Positions 50,745 to 63,885 of a stretch of 64,000 nt of DNA are shown in pieces (position 1 is the first letter of the stretch; every line of letters starts with the position of its first letter). Under the pieces are notes generated by a model. It saw only the letters and a list, made by a program, of their open reading frames with translations. It ran no database searches and was not told the origin of the DNA. The stretch is from Gavia stellata (lineage: Eukaryota > Chordata > Aves > Gaviiformes > Gaviidae), in contig NC_082595.1 in assembly GCF_030936135.1 (NCBI RefSeq), positions 107,425,334-107,489,333 on the forward strand, written 5' to 3'. The translations under genes were made by a program, and so were the position numbers.

Positions 50745-52438
50745 GTAGAAAAAAAATTTACTTAATTTGGGGAGGCTTGATATTTTATAAATGCACTGAA
50801 CAGCTCAATGCAAAGTATTAATGTCTTGCTTAATAGTTAGACGCAGAAATACTGTCTTCAGAGTAATTTGGTTTAGAATCTCTGCTTTTCCATTTGAAAT
50901 ACTTCAAAAGTAAGTATTTGCATCTACCATCCAAATGATAAGTAAGACTGCTTCATGTCAGAACTCTGTTGAAGTAAGAAACTGGTGCTGATTAAAGGGC
51001 TAATTGATTTCAGGATGTGCAATTTAAATGCAGCAGCTACCGCGTGCAATTGAATGGACGTTTGTTAAATTATTATCAAAGGGTTTTGACATGTTTTACA
51101 GAAAAAAACCCACGATCTAAAGTCATCGAATACTAATATATGACCCAGGCTTGTTTTCAGTGTGGTTTAACATTTCATACTTTGAATCTGTAATTTAAAG
51201 ACTGGAAAACACTTTTGTTTCCCCATTCCATGAGCAAGTCACGGATTTTATAACCAATGCATTCAAAAGAAAAGCTCTTTGGATTAAAAATGTATTAATT
51301 TATGCCATATAATTTGCTGGTCTAAAGTTTTGTTGATTTGTATTAATAGAAGAATCAACATTTCCTTTGTAAAAAGTTGAGTTGAAACTTATCATAGCAA
51401 GTCTAAAGCTTGCCATACTTTTATAACATCTAGCAATGTCCATACACAACTTTTTGTATTTAACTTATTTCCTTTCTCAGAGCCTTTTATTTTTATTTTT
51501 TTCCCCTTACAATGAATTCCTTGCGTTTGGTTCGTCTGAGCATCCACACTCAGTAAACATTGTACTTCTTGCTTTGACTTAGTCAATCTGTGGATAAGTT
51601 TTTGTCGAGTCATTTGAGATTTAATTTGCCTGTGGCATTTTATTTTCACCACATGTGAAAGTACATTGTTTTGTGCAAACAACCTGGCAGTATAGCTTCC
51701 TACCTGACAGCTCGGATTTTTTCATACTTAAGTCTGTGTCGCTATTTAAAACAAATATTTTTTGTAAGCCATTTAGATGCTCATGAAATGCTTCCTAAAC
51801 AGAGTTCATCTGGGAATTAAAGACTGCATTTTCTGGCAGGATTTGGTAACTGAAGCCATTAATTTTATTTTGTGAAGCTAACATCTTTAAAGCTACTATT
51901 CTGTTTAGAACAACAGAGATCACCTTGCCAGGGTTCTCTAGGTTTTGCTGTAGAGCAATGGTCCATCACCTGTGGAGCTGCATCTTAGTGTTTGGGTTAT
52001 GGTTTGCTTTAGGCTGTAGGTAATGAGGATGTCTGCGTGCTTTCAGGAAAGAGCATTTCCTCTATATATTCTGTTGTACAAGTGAGGTTTTTGTACAACC
52101 AAAGAAGGGTGGTTTCTTCTACAGCTCTGTCCACTGGGGATCCTTCAGTGAGAAACAATGATATATGAGCAGTAGACTAGCTTTCTCTAGATCACGAGAA
52201 ACCACTAGATTATACTAGAAAACACTAAAGGTGATTTTTTTTACTACAGTGCTACTGCAGCCCAGCAGTGACATCACTTTGGTCAGGTAGCACAACCTGT
52301 ACGAGGAGGACAGTAAGAACAGGTCTTTTCTGCACAGTGCATCCGATTCTAAAACATGTCCCTTCTGTAGGGACATCGGTTGATGTTCAGAGAAGCCAAG
52401 TAACTTAAGTTTGTTGTTCTTTGCTTCCCTTTGTGAAG
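50745..52438 (+). other. SUPT3H short intron
   Basis: 1,694-bp intron in phase 1, GT/AG borders. AT-rich with no recognisable transposon or exon. Confidence 0.85.
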
Positions 52439-52575
52439 ACAAATTCAACAGTAATAACACCAACAAACGGCAGAAGCTTGCTCAAGACTTTCTCAACTCC
52501 ATTGACCAGACTGGAGAGCTCTTAGCCATGTTTGAAGATGATGAGATTGATGATGTCAAGCAAGAGCGAATGGAG
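52439..52575 (+). CDS. SUPT3H: SUPT3H internal coding exon, linker after the histone fold
   Basis: 137-bp exon: two bases finish the split aspartate codon, then 45 codons. It encodes a hydrophilic, Asn-rich stretch ([10 protein letters not shown]), then [20 protein letters not shown] and an acidic end finishing VKQERME. This matches the SPT3 region that follows the histone fold. The acceptor is TTTGTGAAG ending at 52438, with the pyrimidine tract TTGTTGTTCTTTGCTTCCCTTTG just upstream; the donor is GTAATT at 52576. It ends in phase 0. The next family exon should begin with an RAERQ-like sequence; I did not find it in the remaining 11.4 kb, so it is probably beyond the window. Confidence 0.96.
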
Positions 52576-53362
52576 GTAATTCTTTTGCTTTACTGATACC
52601 CAGCTCCAGCAGAGAAAACTGTGAAATATTTCATACAACATGCCGGTCTGATGCCTTTTTCATGCTGCATATTATATATCATTGTTACATGTTTTTTCCT
52701 TTTGCTCAGATGGTTGAAAGGAATCCTATTTCCATATTTTTCCTATTCCCTCAAATATTTCCTGATACCTAAGCAAGCATGCTGAGAAGGAAGATTATGA
52801 AAGGGTAGTTACGAATCTTTCTGTCTGTCATGTATTTGTATTTCCTTCCTATAGAAAGCAGATTCTATTTATAAACATTTCACACGCATTTTTCACAATC
52901 ATTTTTTTCTTTCTCCTTATTCCTCTCATCAGAAAGTTGTTTCAATACCATTTGAGGACTCTTCTCGTATAATATAGCTTGCAGATAAAATTAAAATATT
53001 CTGTGCAAACTTGCTTCAGTATACGCTCTTCTCTCCATCCTGCTTTCAAGTCCTGTTTTCTGATATATGTCCTTATGAAAAATTATGTCTACATTTCAGA
53101 ATGCAGTACTGTATCACTGTCAAAAAGCTAGGTGGGATCAAGAAGCACTATAGCTGTGTTAGCGTGGAAGTCTGTGGAACAACGGCTTTGACACCAGTTG
53201 GTTTTGATACCAGTTTTACTTGGTTTCACTGAGGTTCTGCTATACTGGCACAAGATACTACATCATAGCAAGTACACCTTATGGATCTTCTCAACCCTAT
53301 GTCCTGTCTATCAGTAGGGCATCTTTTTGAATGCCATTTGCTCTAAAGTATTTATAAGATCC

Positions 53363-53412
53363 AAAGGCTGCATCTGTACTAATTAATAAAGGCTGCATCT
53401 GTACTAATTAAT
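53363..53412. repeat. 25-bp tandem duplication
   Basis: AAAGGCTGCATCTGTACTAATTAAT (25 bases, given here as 53363-53387) is followed immediately by an identical second copy (53388-53412) and then AAA, the beginning of a third. The copies are exact, which suggests a recent duplication. Confidence 0.95.
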
Positions 53413-53422
53413 AAATTAGGCC

Positions 53423-53544
53423 AGGGCCAGTTCTCTGGCCCTGAAGGCAGGTGACATGGCCCAGCTTGGGTTCCTATGGCTAAATTTTCTGTAGGTGGAC
53501 AGGGCTACCTGTCTTTTTGGTAGCCCTGTCCATAGCGACTATGG
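53423..53544. repeat. Cluster of three inverted repeats
   Basis: Three perfect hairpins lie within about 120 bases. First, AGGGCCAG-TTCT-CTGGCCCT (53423-53442, 8-bp stem). Second, TGGACAGGGCTACC at 53496-53509 pairs with GGTAGCCCTGTCCA at 53519-53532 (14-bp stem, 9-base loop). Third, CCATAG-CGA-CTATGG (53530-53544; 6-bp stem), which overlaps the end of the second. The stems are unusually GC-rich for the neighbourhood. It immediately follows the 25-bp tandem duplication. No known mobile element was recognised. Confidence 0.85.
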
Positions 53545-56500
53545 AGAACAGTCCATGGTCCCTGTTCGTGCCCAATTCCTCCTCATGTCTTGTGTGGGCA
53601 ACTGGATGTCAAAGGCAAAACCGCGTCAGGAGCACGCTCACAATTCCACACTAGCGTTTGGGCCAATTTCCATCCTTTTTAGTCAGTAGCATAGTGGATG
53701 TGGCTGTTGGAAACTTGCTATTTTTAGAGTGCTTTTTATACCCTTTCAGTGGTAGAAGCTAGTTTCCTTGGTCTGATTTTCTCTTCTGTGCTGAGGTGGC
53801 CACCAGTAATATTTGTGTATTTAATGTTTGACTATTAGGGCCTCATTTCGCTTTCAGCTGTTCATGGAAAATTCTAAGAAATAACCCAATTTTTTTCCTG
53901 CCCTAGTTGTAAGTCTCATTTTTTCTTCTTAATGGAGCCCTTTTTCAGAACTGGGACTTTCCCAGTCCTGTTTCTCTTTTCTTCTCCCCATTGCAATTAC
54001 TCAAAATCTAATCAAGAATCCCTTCTCTCTAAGAATTTGGCTAGGAACAAGTCCCATTTCTGCCCAGCTGAGAATCAGTGTCGTAGAACAGTTGTTTGTG
54101 TTTTGGAAACTGATGGTTGCTTGTCTTTCCTTTGCTTTCTTACTTATTTATTTATGCATAATGTTATGTTTTGCATAAAGGCAGGCAAATCCTTTGAGGT
54201 TGTATGCACAAAAATACATGACAGCACTGTTTGGAATGATTGGGTTATGTGCTTGACTTTGCATTCTCTTCTGTCATTCCAGTATAATATTTTTTTGGTC
54301 TAAAAAACTGCACAAGTTGCTAGAAATATGAAGTTCCCTGTCCTAGACAAGGACAAATCTGACTCTGTGTTTGTCTGTCAAGGAGTGTGTTCCTGTAATC
54401 AAATATTTATCTTTCATCTGACTATATGTTTTGTTTTTTCTCACTAGACTATAATTCAGGAACTGTGGGGTGTGTGTATACATACAAAAAAAAAAACCCA
54501 AATTCTTCTCTCTGTTGCTCTACTTTATTACATTTTGTGAACTCTTGATCTGTTTCCATGTTAAAAAAAAAAAGAAAAATAAAGATCTACTTATTTTAGG
54601 ATAGATCCATGAATTATATACAGGAATGAAGTCAGTACTATGTATTTTCTTTCTTATTTGTTTTTAAAACTAATGACAAAACATGAAGGATTGCTTGAGT
54701 CATGCTATTCAAAATGTTTAACATATTTTTGGCTTTGTTTTGTTTGGGATTTTGTTGTCACTTTGAGGTGGGTGGAAAGGAATCAAAGATAGTAGGAAAT
54801 GTGATCCATTCCTAAAGGAAGAGTTGTTAGTGGATGGGCTAATCTCGCGTATCGTATTTTCTTTGTGCAGTAGATTGTTTAATCCATGCTAAGTTTTGGA
54901 GGAAATCCGATAGACACTTTACAGATTCTAACAGCGTTCTTTAAGGAATTAGTATACTTAAATCATGAACTGTGATCTAAAGGCAGTGTTCCTTTTAGGT
55001 ATCAATTACCTCAGAAATGTGTGGTTATCTTGGTTTGGACAACTGTAAATGATTTCAGTTCCACTTTGCCTTGGGCCAAACTCATGCTAAGTTGTCCAGA
55101 GCAGATGACAAACATATATTTCTGATGTCATTATGGGCTAAACAGGATATGATTGTTTAGCGGTATGGTTTCAGTTATGATACAAAAAGCAAATATTGTT
55201 TATACTCATTTCTTTTAAAACGTTTTATAAAATCGGAGGTAAGACTTCATGAGATGGCTTGCTGTTCTGTGAGGTCTATTCCATATTTGTACCACGGAGG
55301 AGTAAGCAAAGCTCCAAGCCACTTTTCAAACATTACTAATGGAGAACAAACAATTCTACACTTTTGACTAAAAAACACCCACTAACACTGTCATATTAAA
55401 GAGAAAGGACATTCTTCTAGGATTGTACATAGAACGTATTGATGTATCCTGTGGTTTTAATTATTTGAAGCAAAGGGACTAGCTCTAAAACAGTAATAAC
55501 AGCAATGTGGAAAGGAAAGTGGAATACTCTTAAAACGGGGGAGAAATTAAGAACAAAATTCACATTACTTTGTCGTAATACAAGATTATGTTATCGATAC
55601 ATGGTGATTAGATGTCTTATTATAAAAACTTCAGTAATAGCAATAAGTAGTGGCAAACCAGCCAACTGTACTGGCAAAATCAAAACAAAATAAAAACTGG
55701 AATAGCACCTCTGTCTCTTTTCATAACAGTTAGTATTTTTCCCTCCTGAGATAGCAGTGAAACACCAGTGAAACGCTGTTCCTCAGAGTAAGAACAGGTA
55801 TAGCTGGAATAAACTATTCTGGTTCATAGATGTAGTTGAACTGTGCACGTGAAAGAGAGCTATCCGGATCATAGAAGTTGTCTTCTTAACAGGCATTCTT
55901 GAGAAGAAAATCTAACGGTGATCTACCTAACACCCCTTTTTTATTGGACAGGTTAAGCTCTGGAATAACCAGAGCTGGTGGTGCTCGGGAATTCAATTTC
56001 CCTTCTATTGCCTGTTGTATGACAGAATCCACGAGAAATAAAACCTTGCATGTGGACCACAATCTTGCTTTCCTCTGTCTCTTAAATATCATGTAGAGGG
56101 GAGAGCTGGCATTCCTGTGGGATATGGCTGAATTGGTGTGGGAAGAAGGTGCACGCTCATTTAAAATGTTTGTATTTTTCCTTATTTTGCAGTCTCTGGT
56201 AGGGATGCAGTTTTGGGTGTTTGTGTCCTTATGTTGCTGCTCTGAACCTCTGAGGTGATCTGTCCAGAGTAAAACTAGCTGCAGGTTTGGCTGTGATTTT
56301 CTGCATGGTAACTCCAGTTCTGCTAAATTTCTGTACGAGAACCACTATCAAATTCTCCATGTCTTATTAAAATCAAGTATAGCTATTTTAAAACATCAGT
56401 CAGCGTCAGTGCAAAGCTGACTTCTCTCTCATTCTGTAAATAACCATTTTTTATCATTTGTTTCATAGTTCCAATACCTCCCTCACGAGGAAGAAATCTT

Positions 56501-56899
56501 CCCATCAGAAATCAAAACCGGCATACAAAGGAATGCATAGAGCATCACGCTGTGAATGCTCTGTTTCACTTTTGTTCCCCTAGGATTAAGAGCAACACCA
56601 TTCATCTGTCCCTCTGACTGCTAGTTTGGGCATATATTTCCAACACTCAGATGTTATATGGCAATAATTCAGTTGCAGTCGCTACCATAATGCTTTCATA
56701 GTCCATTGCAAGTTTGAATAAACAGTGGAGGGAAAATAACTTCCCTAGAAGAATACGCTACCTTGAAAACAGGCGGGATGCCAGCAAAATGTTAAAACTA
56801 AGTTACATCTCTACGGAAAGGGATTGGCGGAAGCTTGTGGTTCTTTAAGGTGTATTGTCCTATGAATTACATTAGGTATTTAAAAACTACAGATACATA

Positions 56900-57012
56900 G
56901 TGGACGTGGTATTGCAGTACATGGTTTAGTGGGCATGGTGGTGTTGGGTTGTTGGTTGGACTTGGTGATCTTACAGGACTTTTCCAACCTCAGTGATTCT
57001 GTGATTCTGTGA
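56900..57012 (+). mobile_element. Short CR1 3' end (113 bp)
   Basis: In sense, beginning GTGGACGTGGTATTGCAGTA, passing through CATGGTTTAGTGGGCATGGT and GGTTGGACTTGGTGATCTTA, and ending with GTGATTCTGTGATTCTGTGA. It is the same type, orientation and length (within one base) as the copy at 14691-14802 and starts at the same position of the element. Confidence 0.92.
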
Positions 57013-60000
57013 TATTATTGTTCTAGGAAGTTCATTGTGGATGTGATTTTTCCTGTACTGCTCACTAGTATGCTTCTGTTAGCAGGAAATCTGTACAAAG
57101 CTCACAGAAATGCAATGGCCTCCATGCAAAATACAGTTGATTGCAATAAAGTGTAGATCCGTTTGGAATATATCCTTTGTTCACATGAGGTTAAATTGCT
57201 CCCATTTAGTTTTGTCTGTCTTCAGATACAATTAATTTGTGTCTGGACAAGACACCTAAACACAGGTAAAGCACCTTGGAATACAAGAAATCATGCTTGG
57301 GAAGTCCCCGCTGTTTCAATCATAGAAATAAGGTAGACCCGGCATTTAGTTGCGTCTATAGTAGTAAATTAGACAGTGACCAAGAAGATTCCTTCCTACT
57401 GGAATAAGATCACCTATATTAAAACTTCTGTGTGGTCATGCTTTGACCTGAGCCAAGTAGTGTTGTCCCAAAGGATTCCTGGGCACAGTTTGGGAGTCAG
57501 CCTGGGCCAGGAGCTCTCTCCCTGGCACAGTTTGGATGTGGCCACTCTCCTTGGGAGGCTTGGAGAGCAGGAGCACGGACACAGGTTGCTCTATGCTGGG
57601 TGCCCTTGGAGCTAGGGCATGGACCTGGTGTCTTTCGGCTGAGACAGCTAAAATTTGGTGAAAAAAAAAAAAAAATCTATAAGCTCTTCTCTTAAGGGAG
57701 GATCTGCAGGATGGTGTTGAAGTACCCAAATGCATTGTACTAATTTGGAAAAGATGTGCAAAGAAAATAAGCAGGAAATGATTTAGAAACAGTTTTGAGG
57801 CCTTTTAGTACTACTGTGCTCATTTCACTGGCAAAAATTATGCCAGTGTAAGTGCTGTGTGGGGTCATTACTCTTTAGGGAGTATCTGTTCATGCAGAGT
57901 CTATCAATAACAAACTGGAATTTGATTTAAGGCCCATATGGAAAGCTTAGTGCTATAGTACAGGCAACACATACTTAATAGAAACTGCATGCCGGAAGAC
58001 AAACTAGTTAGTTTTATGTTACTAAGCATGAGGGCATTGTGTCTCAGAGCACATCTTTTTTGCTATATAATTTTTATGATAAACTTATTTTGCTTCAGAA
58101 AGAACTGTTTTTAACTTTCTTACTGATTTCAGGTTCTTGTCGGCAGAAGCTGTATTTTGGGACAGAATCTTTGCATTTAGTTGAGTGGTGACTTCTGGTA
58201 TCTCACAATGTTGTGCCCAAATCTAATAACTTACTACTTTTTAAAATCACAGTTTCTAAGTACTAACTCTTCTTTGATTTTAATAGCTACAACCTATGAA
58301 AGAATACATCTTGGGGTAACATTTGGCTACAGATGAAAATGTTTAAATTTGTTTTGGGTTTATGTTAAGTGTCTCATCTCCCGCTGCAGTTACTGGAGAC
58401 CCAGGCAGTTTAAATAGTTGAGTTTATAGAGTTACTCAGCTGATCAAATGTTTGTATCTTCTTTACAGTGAGCTACACAGCTCTGTAGACTCCTCTGGAT
58501 GTATTTACCTTGCAGGGAATTTCTCTGTGTTGTCAGTGATCATTCTGCTTCTATCCTGGCTATATGTGGGGAGTGGAGGCTGAAAGACTAAGACAAAAAG
58601 TATTAGACGTGGAAAAGGCTTGAGTTTTGGGGAACTGGTAAAGGGATGGAGTACCTATGCCTACAAGTACGTATGGTTGCTCAGGTTCACTTGAGAACAG
58701 GGGTATAATCCCTGTTGCGTTTTTGTGCTGTCTTTAAAAATACCGTCACAGATCTATCATCCGTTTCTCTTGTGCTGATCCACGTCTAGAATTACAGCTT
58801 CCTAATATTATACTATTTACACCAGCAACTCAAGTTATAGCCTTAACTTTTAGGTCACTAAGTTTTGGGAAAAAAGGGGGTAGAAAATAAGGTTCCTTAT
58901 TCTTTACTCAACATTGGCAAAAATGGGCTAAGGGATCCCAGTGATGGGACACAGAAGGACAAGCCACAGCGTTAAAAACCTTATGTCTTATGAAACATTT
59001 ATGTATGGACTAAATAACTGCAACCTGAAGTGTAAACCAGTATCATCCTCACCTGTGTGTCCAGGCCAAATAAGGGGAAGTTACCTTGAATTTGAAAAGG
59101 CATTTACAATGACTAAGTAAAATACTCAAATACGAGTGGGAAAGTTCCTGCCCAAGGACACTAGATTTCTGGGGCAGTGATAAAAAACCCTGGATCTCCT
59201 TCTCCCACCCCCTTAAGCTGCTTTGAGAGCTCGGTGCATCGCTACCACAGGTTGGGCTGAATTTCATTTACCTGTACCTGCCTAAAAGTTTAAACAGTAA
59301 CTTAGGCCAACTTCTGTACTCAGAAATGAGAGAGAAACAATCCACGGGGAAGTTCATTTCTTAGATCAGAGAGATTTCTTCTTTGCTTTTTTTTTTTACC
59401 CCAAAAAACATTTAAGTCACATTTGAGTGTAATTCATCAGATGTTAGGAAAAGTACTTCTGGTGCCTCTGGGGTGGTTCTTTTTGGAGACTGAAGTTCTG
59501 TGGTGCAGTGGGACCTTGATGATAGGGAAAAAAGAGTGTAATGATGATCTCTAACAGACTCTAAGGTCAACACCAGCTCCCTATATACTGTCTACTTCTT
59601 TTGATATAGATAGATGCAAAGATTAAAAGGAACGTAGATGAAACATCAATCAAGAAAAAGCCCCTTTATTCTCTAGGCAATGTTTTTTTCGATGTTGCAA
59701 AACATACCTTACTGAAGTTAGGAATGCAAATATAGAGGGAATTAATTTCACTGCATCAGTCCAGTGTTTCCAGATGAGTGCAAAGATAGCACAACTAGTA
59801 GCGTCTCAACTGTAAGTTAGCTGTCTGGGCATCAACGTGTTTGTAACCATTATTCGGTATAAAAATAAGCCTGCTGGTATTAATGGTTTCTCTGATTACA
59901 CATTGCTTGGGAATGTTTGGGATACTGGGAAAACACTATTTCTCTTGGGTAATGGTTGAATTGGTTAAAAGTAAACAGAAAATAAACAGAAACAGCTTTT

Positions 60001-63000
60001 CATTATTATCTATATGTCTGTAAATATTGTGTCACTCTCGTCGGAATGGGAAAAAGCTATCAAGTGGAAAAGATTCCTTGTTATAGCCCCTATTATCAAT
60101 AGACTTTTTACACTGCTACGAATCTAAAATTGTTAGGGGTTTTCTCGCGTTGGGGTTGATTGCTATGGTTACATAAGGTGTGCTATTTGTTTGGGTCTTC
60201 GGTCCTGGTAAAATACTGTTGTTTTTAGAGCATTTTAGTGAACGTTGCTCATACTGCAAATTTAGGTGGTTTTGCTGGGAGGACAAGGTGTTATTTGCTC
60301 TTCTGTCTTTTAGTTCTTTGAGTACTTTTTTGCCACTGTTTACTTTCTCTAAGGAAGAGGAAGATTCTGGGCTGTTGTATTTTGTATTTTTGACACCCAA
60401 CTGACTGTGTTTTAACTTAACTTTTGGAAGGAAACTTTATATATATATATTATTTATATCTATTACTAAATGTAGACACACATACATATAAACAGTATTT
60501 CCACGGAGCATTTGATTAGGAGCCAAGTGTAAGACTAAAGAAACATTCTCCTTCTAAGTGTATTTTAACACTGTGTTTATTTGTGATCCTGTCTTTAACG
60601 TGTTTGTTGCTTAGATATACTAGTCCCCACATATTGGTACTCACAACACAGTTATTGTTCATGTAAACTTTGGAGAATTGGGAACAAGGAATGATGCTGA
60701 AGTCTGACAAAGGTCCCATTGGTGGTAGGTTATTGAAATTGCCGTCATACTTTAAAGTAATTAAACAAATAAGTGCTGATAATGATTTGTATTTCTGAGG
60801 TTGTGTAGAGATGCAATAATGCAAATCTTTTCTACAAGACAGGATGTAATTCAGATGCTTTGGGGGGACAAAAGTAATTTTTTCAGGTCTTTGAACCTTT
60901 ATGTGGCAAATTACTGATCTTTTAAGCTCCGTTAGCCTAATGTTTAGAAAAAATGGCAACAGTTTATTTCTTAGGGTAAGGTATTAACCAGGCATATACT
61001 GAGAACAGTTTCAACATCTCAAGCTTTCCTGAAAGAACTAGTCTTGTGTAAAACCATTTCAAGACTGTTAGGCACAGGATTCACATAACTCAAAAGAAAA
61101 ATCCATGGAGTTGTAACACAAATGAAAATTATGTAAAAATTTCAAACACAGTATTACTCTGTGATGTTCCCACTTCTCACCTCTTGCAAGGAAGAGATTT
61201 TCTGACGCTGTTGTGAAGAATGAGACTGAAACCTCAGCACAGAGACCTCGCATTTTTGGCAGAAAGCTTCACAACCCCCCGCTTTTTTTGCTCCCACCTG
61301 CAAAGCTCCGTGGGGCAGGAGCACCTTGGGTGAGCAGCCACTGTTTGACCAAGCTTCATTGTGTGCTCCTGAATTTCTCTCTCCTTCCATTTAAGGATTC
61401 ACATCACAAAAAGCTTTCTGTGGAAGAAAATCGGATCTTCTAACAAATGAAGACAATAGAGGAAGGTTCCCTATGGCATGAGATAGAAGGGGGTTTGATG
61501 GTGTTCTTCTATTTCAACTACTGCGGAAGAGAGGGTTCTGAGATTTAACAGGCAAGGTCCAGGATATTAGCAGATGGGTGAGAACATTCACAAACCAATA
61601 TTAAGGAAAGGATTTTTTCCTGCTTCATCCATAGGAAGCTGATGCATGCCTCTCAACCTAAGGCAGTGCCAACTTAATTTATCTGAAGGTTCATTTATCT
61701 GCTATTTCTGGACATGACAGGTATAGTAGAGAGCCCCTTTTTTCCTCTCCTTAGTCTGTTTATTCACTAAGGGAATAACAATGCTTTTCTCAGTATTAGA
61801 CTCCAGCCGGGAACCAAAACCTAGTTTTAATCAGGCTCGTGGGTTAGCCCTGCAAATACCTTCTATAAAATCACTAAGAATCCCTTTCTTTCAAATTGGC
61901 ATTTACCCTCTGATAGCAGAGTGAGCAAGCTATGTGTCATCATAGCCTCTCCATCCATAGTTTGTCGCATGCAGACAATATAGAGGAGCACTGAAAGTAA
62001 TTTTCAGGCTGCACTCCGATTAAATATAGCCAAAATGAGCTCAGATCTATTGAACTGCACAACTTAATGGGGGAAAAAAAAATCTACTGAAGGCTATTGA
62101 ATACAAAGATGTTGCATTTGGTTAAGGATGTGCTTGAGCCACAGATCACCAGGTGCTATACAACTATTCAAAAAAATAATTATTATAAGCTTGTCTTGTA
62201 GTTATACTATTCCCTAAGCCTTCAGGGCTAGCTACTGTTGGAGCCTGGGCTAAATGTATGTTTGATCTTTGCATTTCTCCTTTTGTTCTTGCTTTGGGAT
62301 TTTGTTTTTTCTTTTTCCTTCTGACCACAGGATTAGCCAGGACTAGTGCAATTTCTCCTCAGAAGTAAAGAGGTCATTTTGCTAGCTTCTGGTCTATATT
62401 GCCCATGGTATTTGATTGAATTGAGATGGAATTTTGTGAACCAGTGTCACAGGCACTTAAGCAAAAAATTGAGAGTCACTTGATTCGCTCAGTGGTCACT
62501 ATCTGTATGTCGTTATCTTCCTTTGAGTAAGTTCCAGTCTAAAAGCTAGCATGTCACAAGATTTGATTACATATTACCCAGTTGCTAAGTACAAGTGTTG
62601 TCGTTTTTCGTTCCCATTTGCAAAGCCACCAGGGGCCAAGCCTTCCCACCTACATTCACACTGGAGCTCAGGTGTTATTAGGAATGCCAAATGAGCTGTG
62701 GCCTAAGGTGAAGGTCATTAAGATAATCTAATAGTAAACACATTGCTTCCTGTTGAATTCAGAGGTATAGTAGAAATACCAGCATTTTTGGTTTCAAGGC
62801 TCATTCTGACAGGACTAAACTTGTAACCTGACACTTAGACTATCCCTAAAAGAGGATCCTATGGCAGAATTTTTAGAGGAGATATTGTTTTAGTACTGAG
62901 AGTAAGAATAAGAACACAAGTACAATGAAGAATACAAAGTATGCATGTTACTGTGATTTTAGTTTTATCAGTTTTCCATGTAATCCAAGAAATTAAAGTC

Positions 63001-63189
63001 AGGAGAGGACATCTCCTATGCAGTTGCCTTCCCTTGTACTGCATTTTCTTGAAGCATTTCTTTCTCTTTTTTTGTTAAACTCAGACATGATTAGCTGTTG
63101 AATCTTCTAAACTAAATAAAAGCAGTAATTCATAGCATGGCAAATAAATACTGAGTCATGATACCAGAGCAGTCAAATCTCTGGAAAGC
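57013..63189 (+). other. SUPT3H intron, segment without recognised genes
   Basis: AT-rich intron. A GC-richer block ending in an A15 run (57436-57675) is listed separately. A short TA run lies near 60438-60452. No further transposon or exon recognised. Confidence 0.65.
57436..57675 (+). other. GC-richer block ending in A15
   Basis: About 225 bases richer in G and C than the flanks, finishing with 15 consecutive A (57661-57675). Inside is a near-direct repeat, CTGGGCACAGTTTGGGA near 57480 and CCTGGCACAGTTTGGAT near 57522. The A-run at one end is what a retroposed transcript leaves, but I recognise no parent gene and did not confirm flanking target-site duplications. Confidence 0.35.
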
Positions 63190-63885
63190 AGGCCTGCCAT
63201 TCAGAAGGACCTTGTTGATAGACTGGAGAAATGGGCTGATGGGAACCTCATGAAGTTCAACAAAAGCAAATATGGGATGCAATAACCCCATGCAACAGTA
63301 CAGCTTGTGGGCCAACCACATACTGGGCTGTGTTAGCAAGAGGTTAGCCAGCAGGTCAAGGGAAATAATGCTTCCCCGTTATTTGGCACTTGTGAGACCG
63401 CATCTGGAATCTGTGTCCAATTTTGTGCTCCCAAGTACAAGAAGGACTTTGACACACTGAAGCAAGTCTGGCAGAGGGTCATCAAGAAGTTTAGGGGGCT
63501 GGAGCACCTGACATATGACGAAAGGCTGGGAGGCTAGAGCTTGTTCAGCCTGAAAAAGAGAGGCTAAAGGGAAATTTTATTGCTGTCTACAACTGACTAA
63601 TGGCAGGATACGGAGGAGATGGAGCCAGACCCTGCTTGAATGTGCATGGTAAAGGACAGAATTTAGACTAATACGTAATAGGAAAAAAAAAAAATTCTGA
63701 TCAAAGCTTGAAACTGAGAGGTTGAGGAAGTCTCCAACTTTGGAGATACTCCAAACTTGACTGGTCAAGGTCCTGAGCCACTTGATCTAACTGGACCTCT
63801 TTTGAGCAGAGAGTCGAACTAGAGATCTCTGGAAAGGTCGCAACCTTTTTCTGGTGTAAATTATTCTGCCATTCTATAATTCTGC
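63190..63885 (+). mobile_element. Old CR1 LINE fragment, sense
   Basis: Roughly 700 bases colinear with CR1. The + strand gives LEKWADGNLMKFNKSK near 63220-63268, AATAACCCCATGCAACAGTA near 63282, ASRSREIMLPRYLALVRPHL near 63345-63405, then a [11 protein letters not shown] stretch, GLEHL-like codons and a decayed tail ending CATTCTATAATTCTGC near 63885. Multiple stops and frameshifts show it is inactive and older than the copy at 7128-8664. An A12 run near 63683 interrupts the 3' part. The left boundary is approximate. Confidence 0.85.

Larger units (their letters stand above)
52576..56899 (+). other. SUPT3H intron, first segment after last visible exon
   Basis: Start of an intron that continues beyond the window. 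It holds the tandem duplication and hairpin cluster at 53363-53544, listed separately, and short A runs near 54487-54496 and 54563-54573. No exon resembling the expected next SPT3 segment was found. Confidence 0.7.

Noticed and set aside
53496..53532. 14-bp hairpin considered as a microRNA precursor
   Set aside because: The stem is far too short for a pre-miRNA and the flanks do not extend the pairing.
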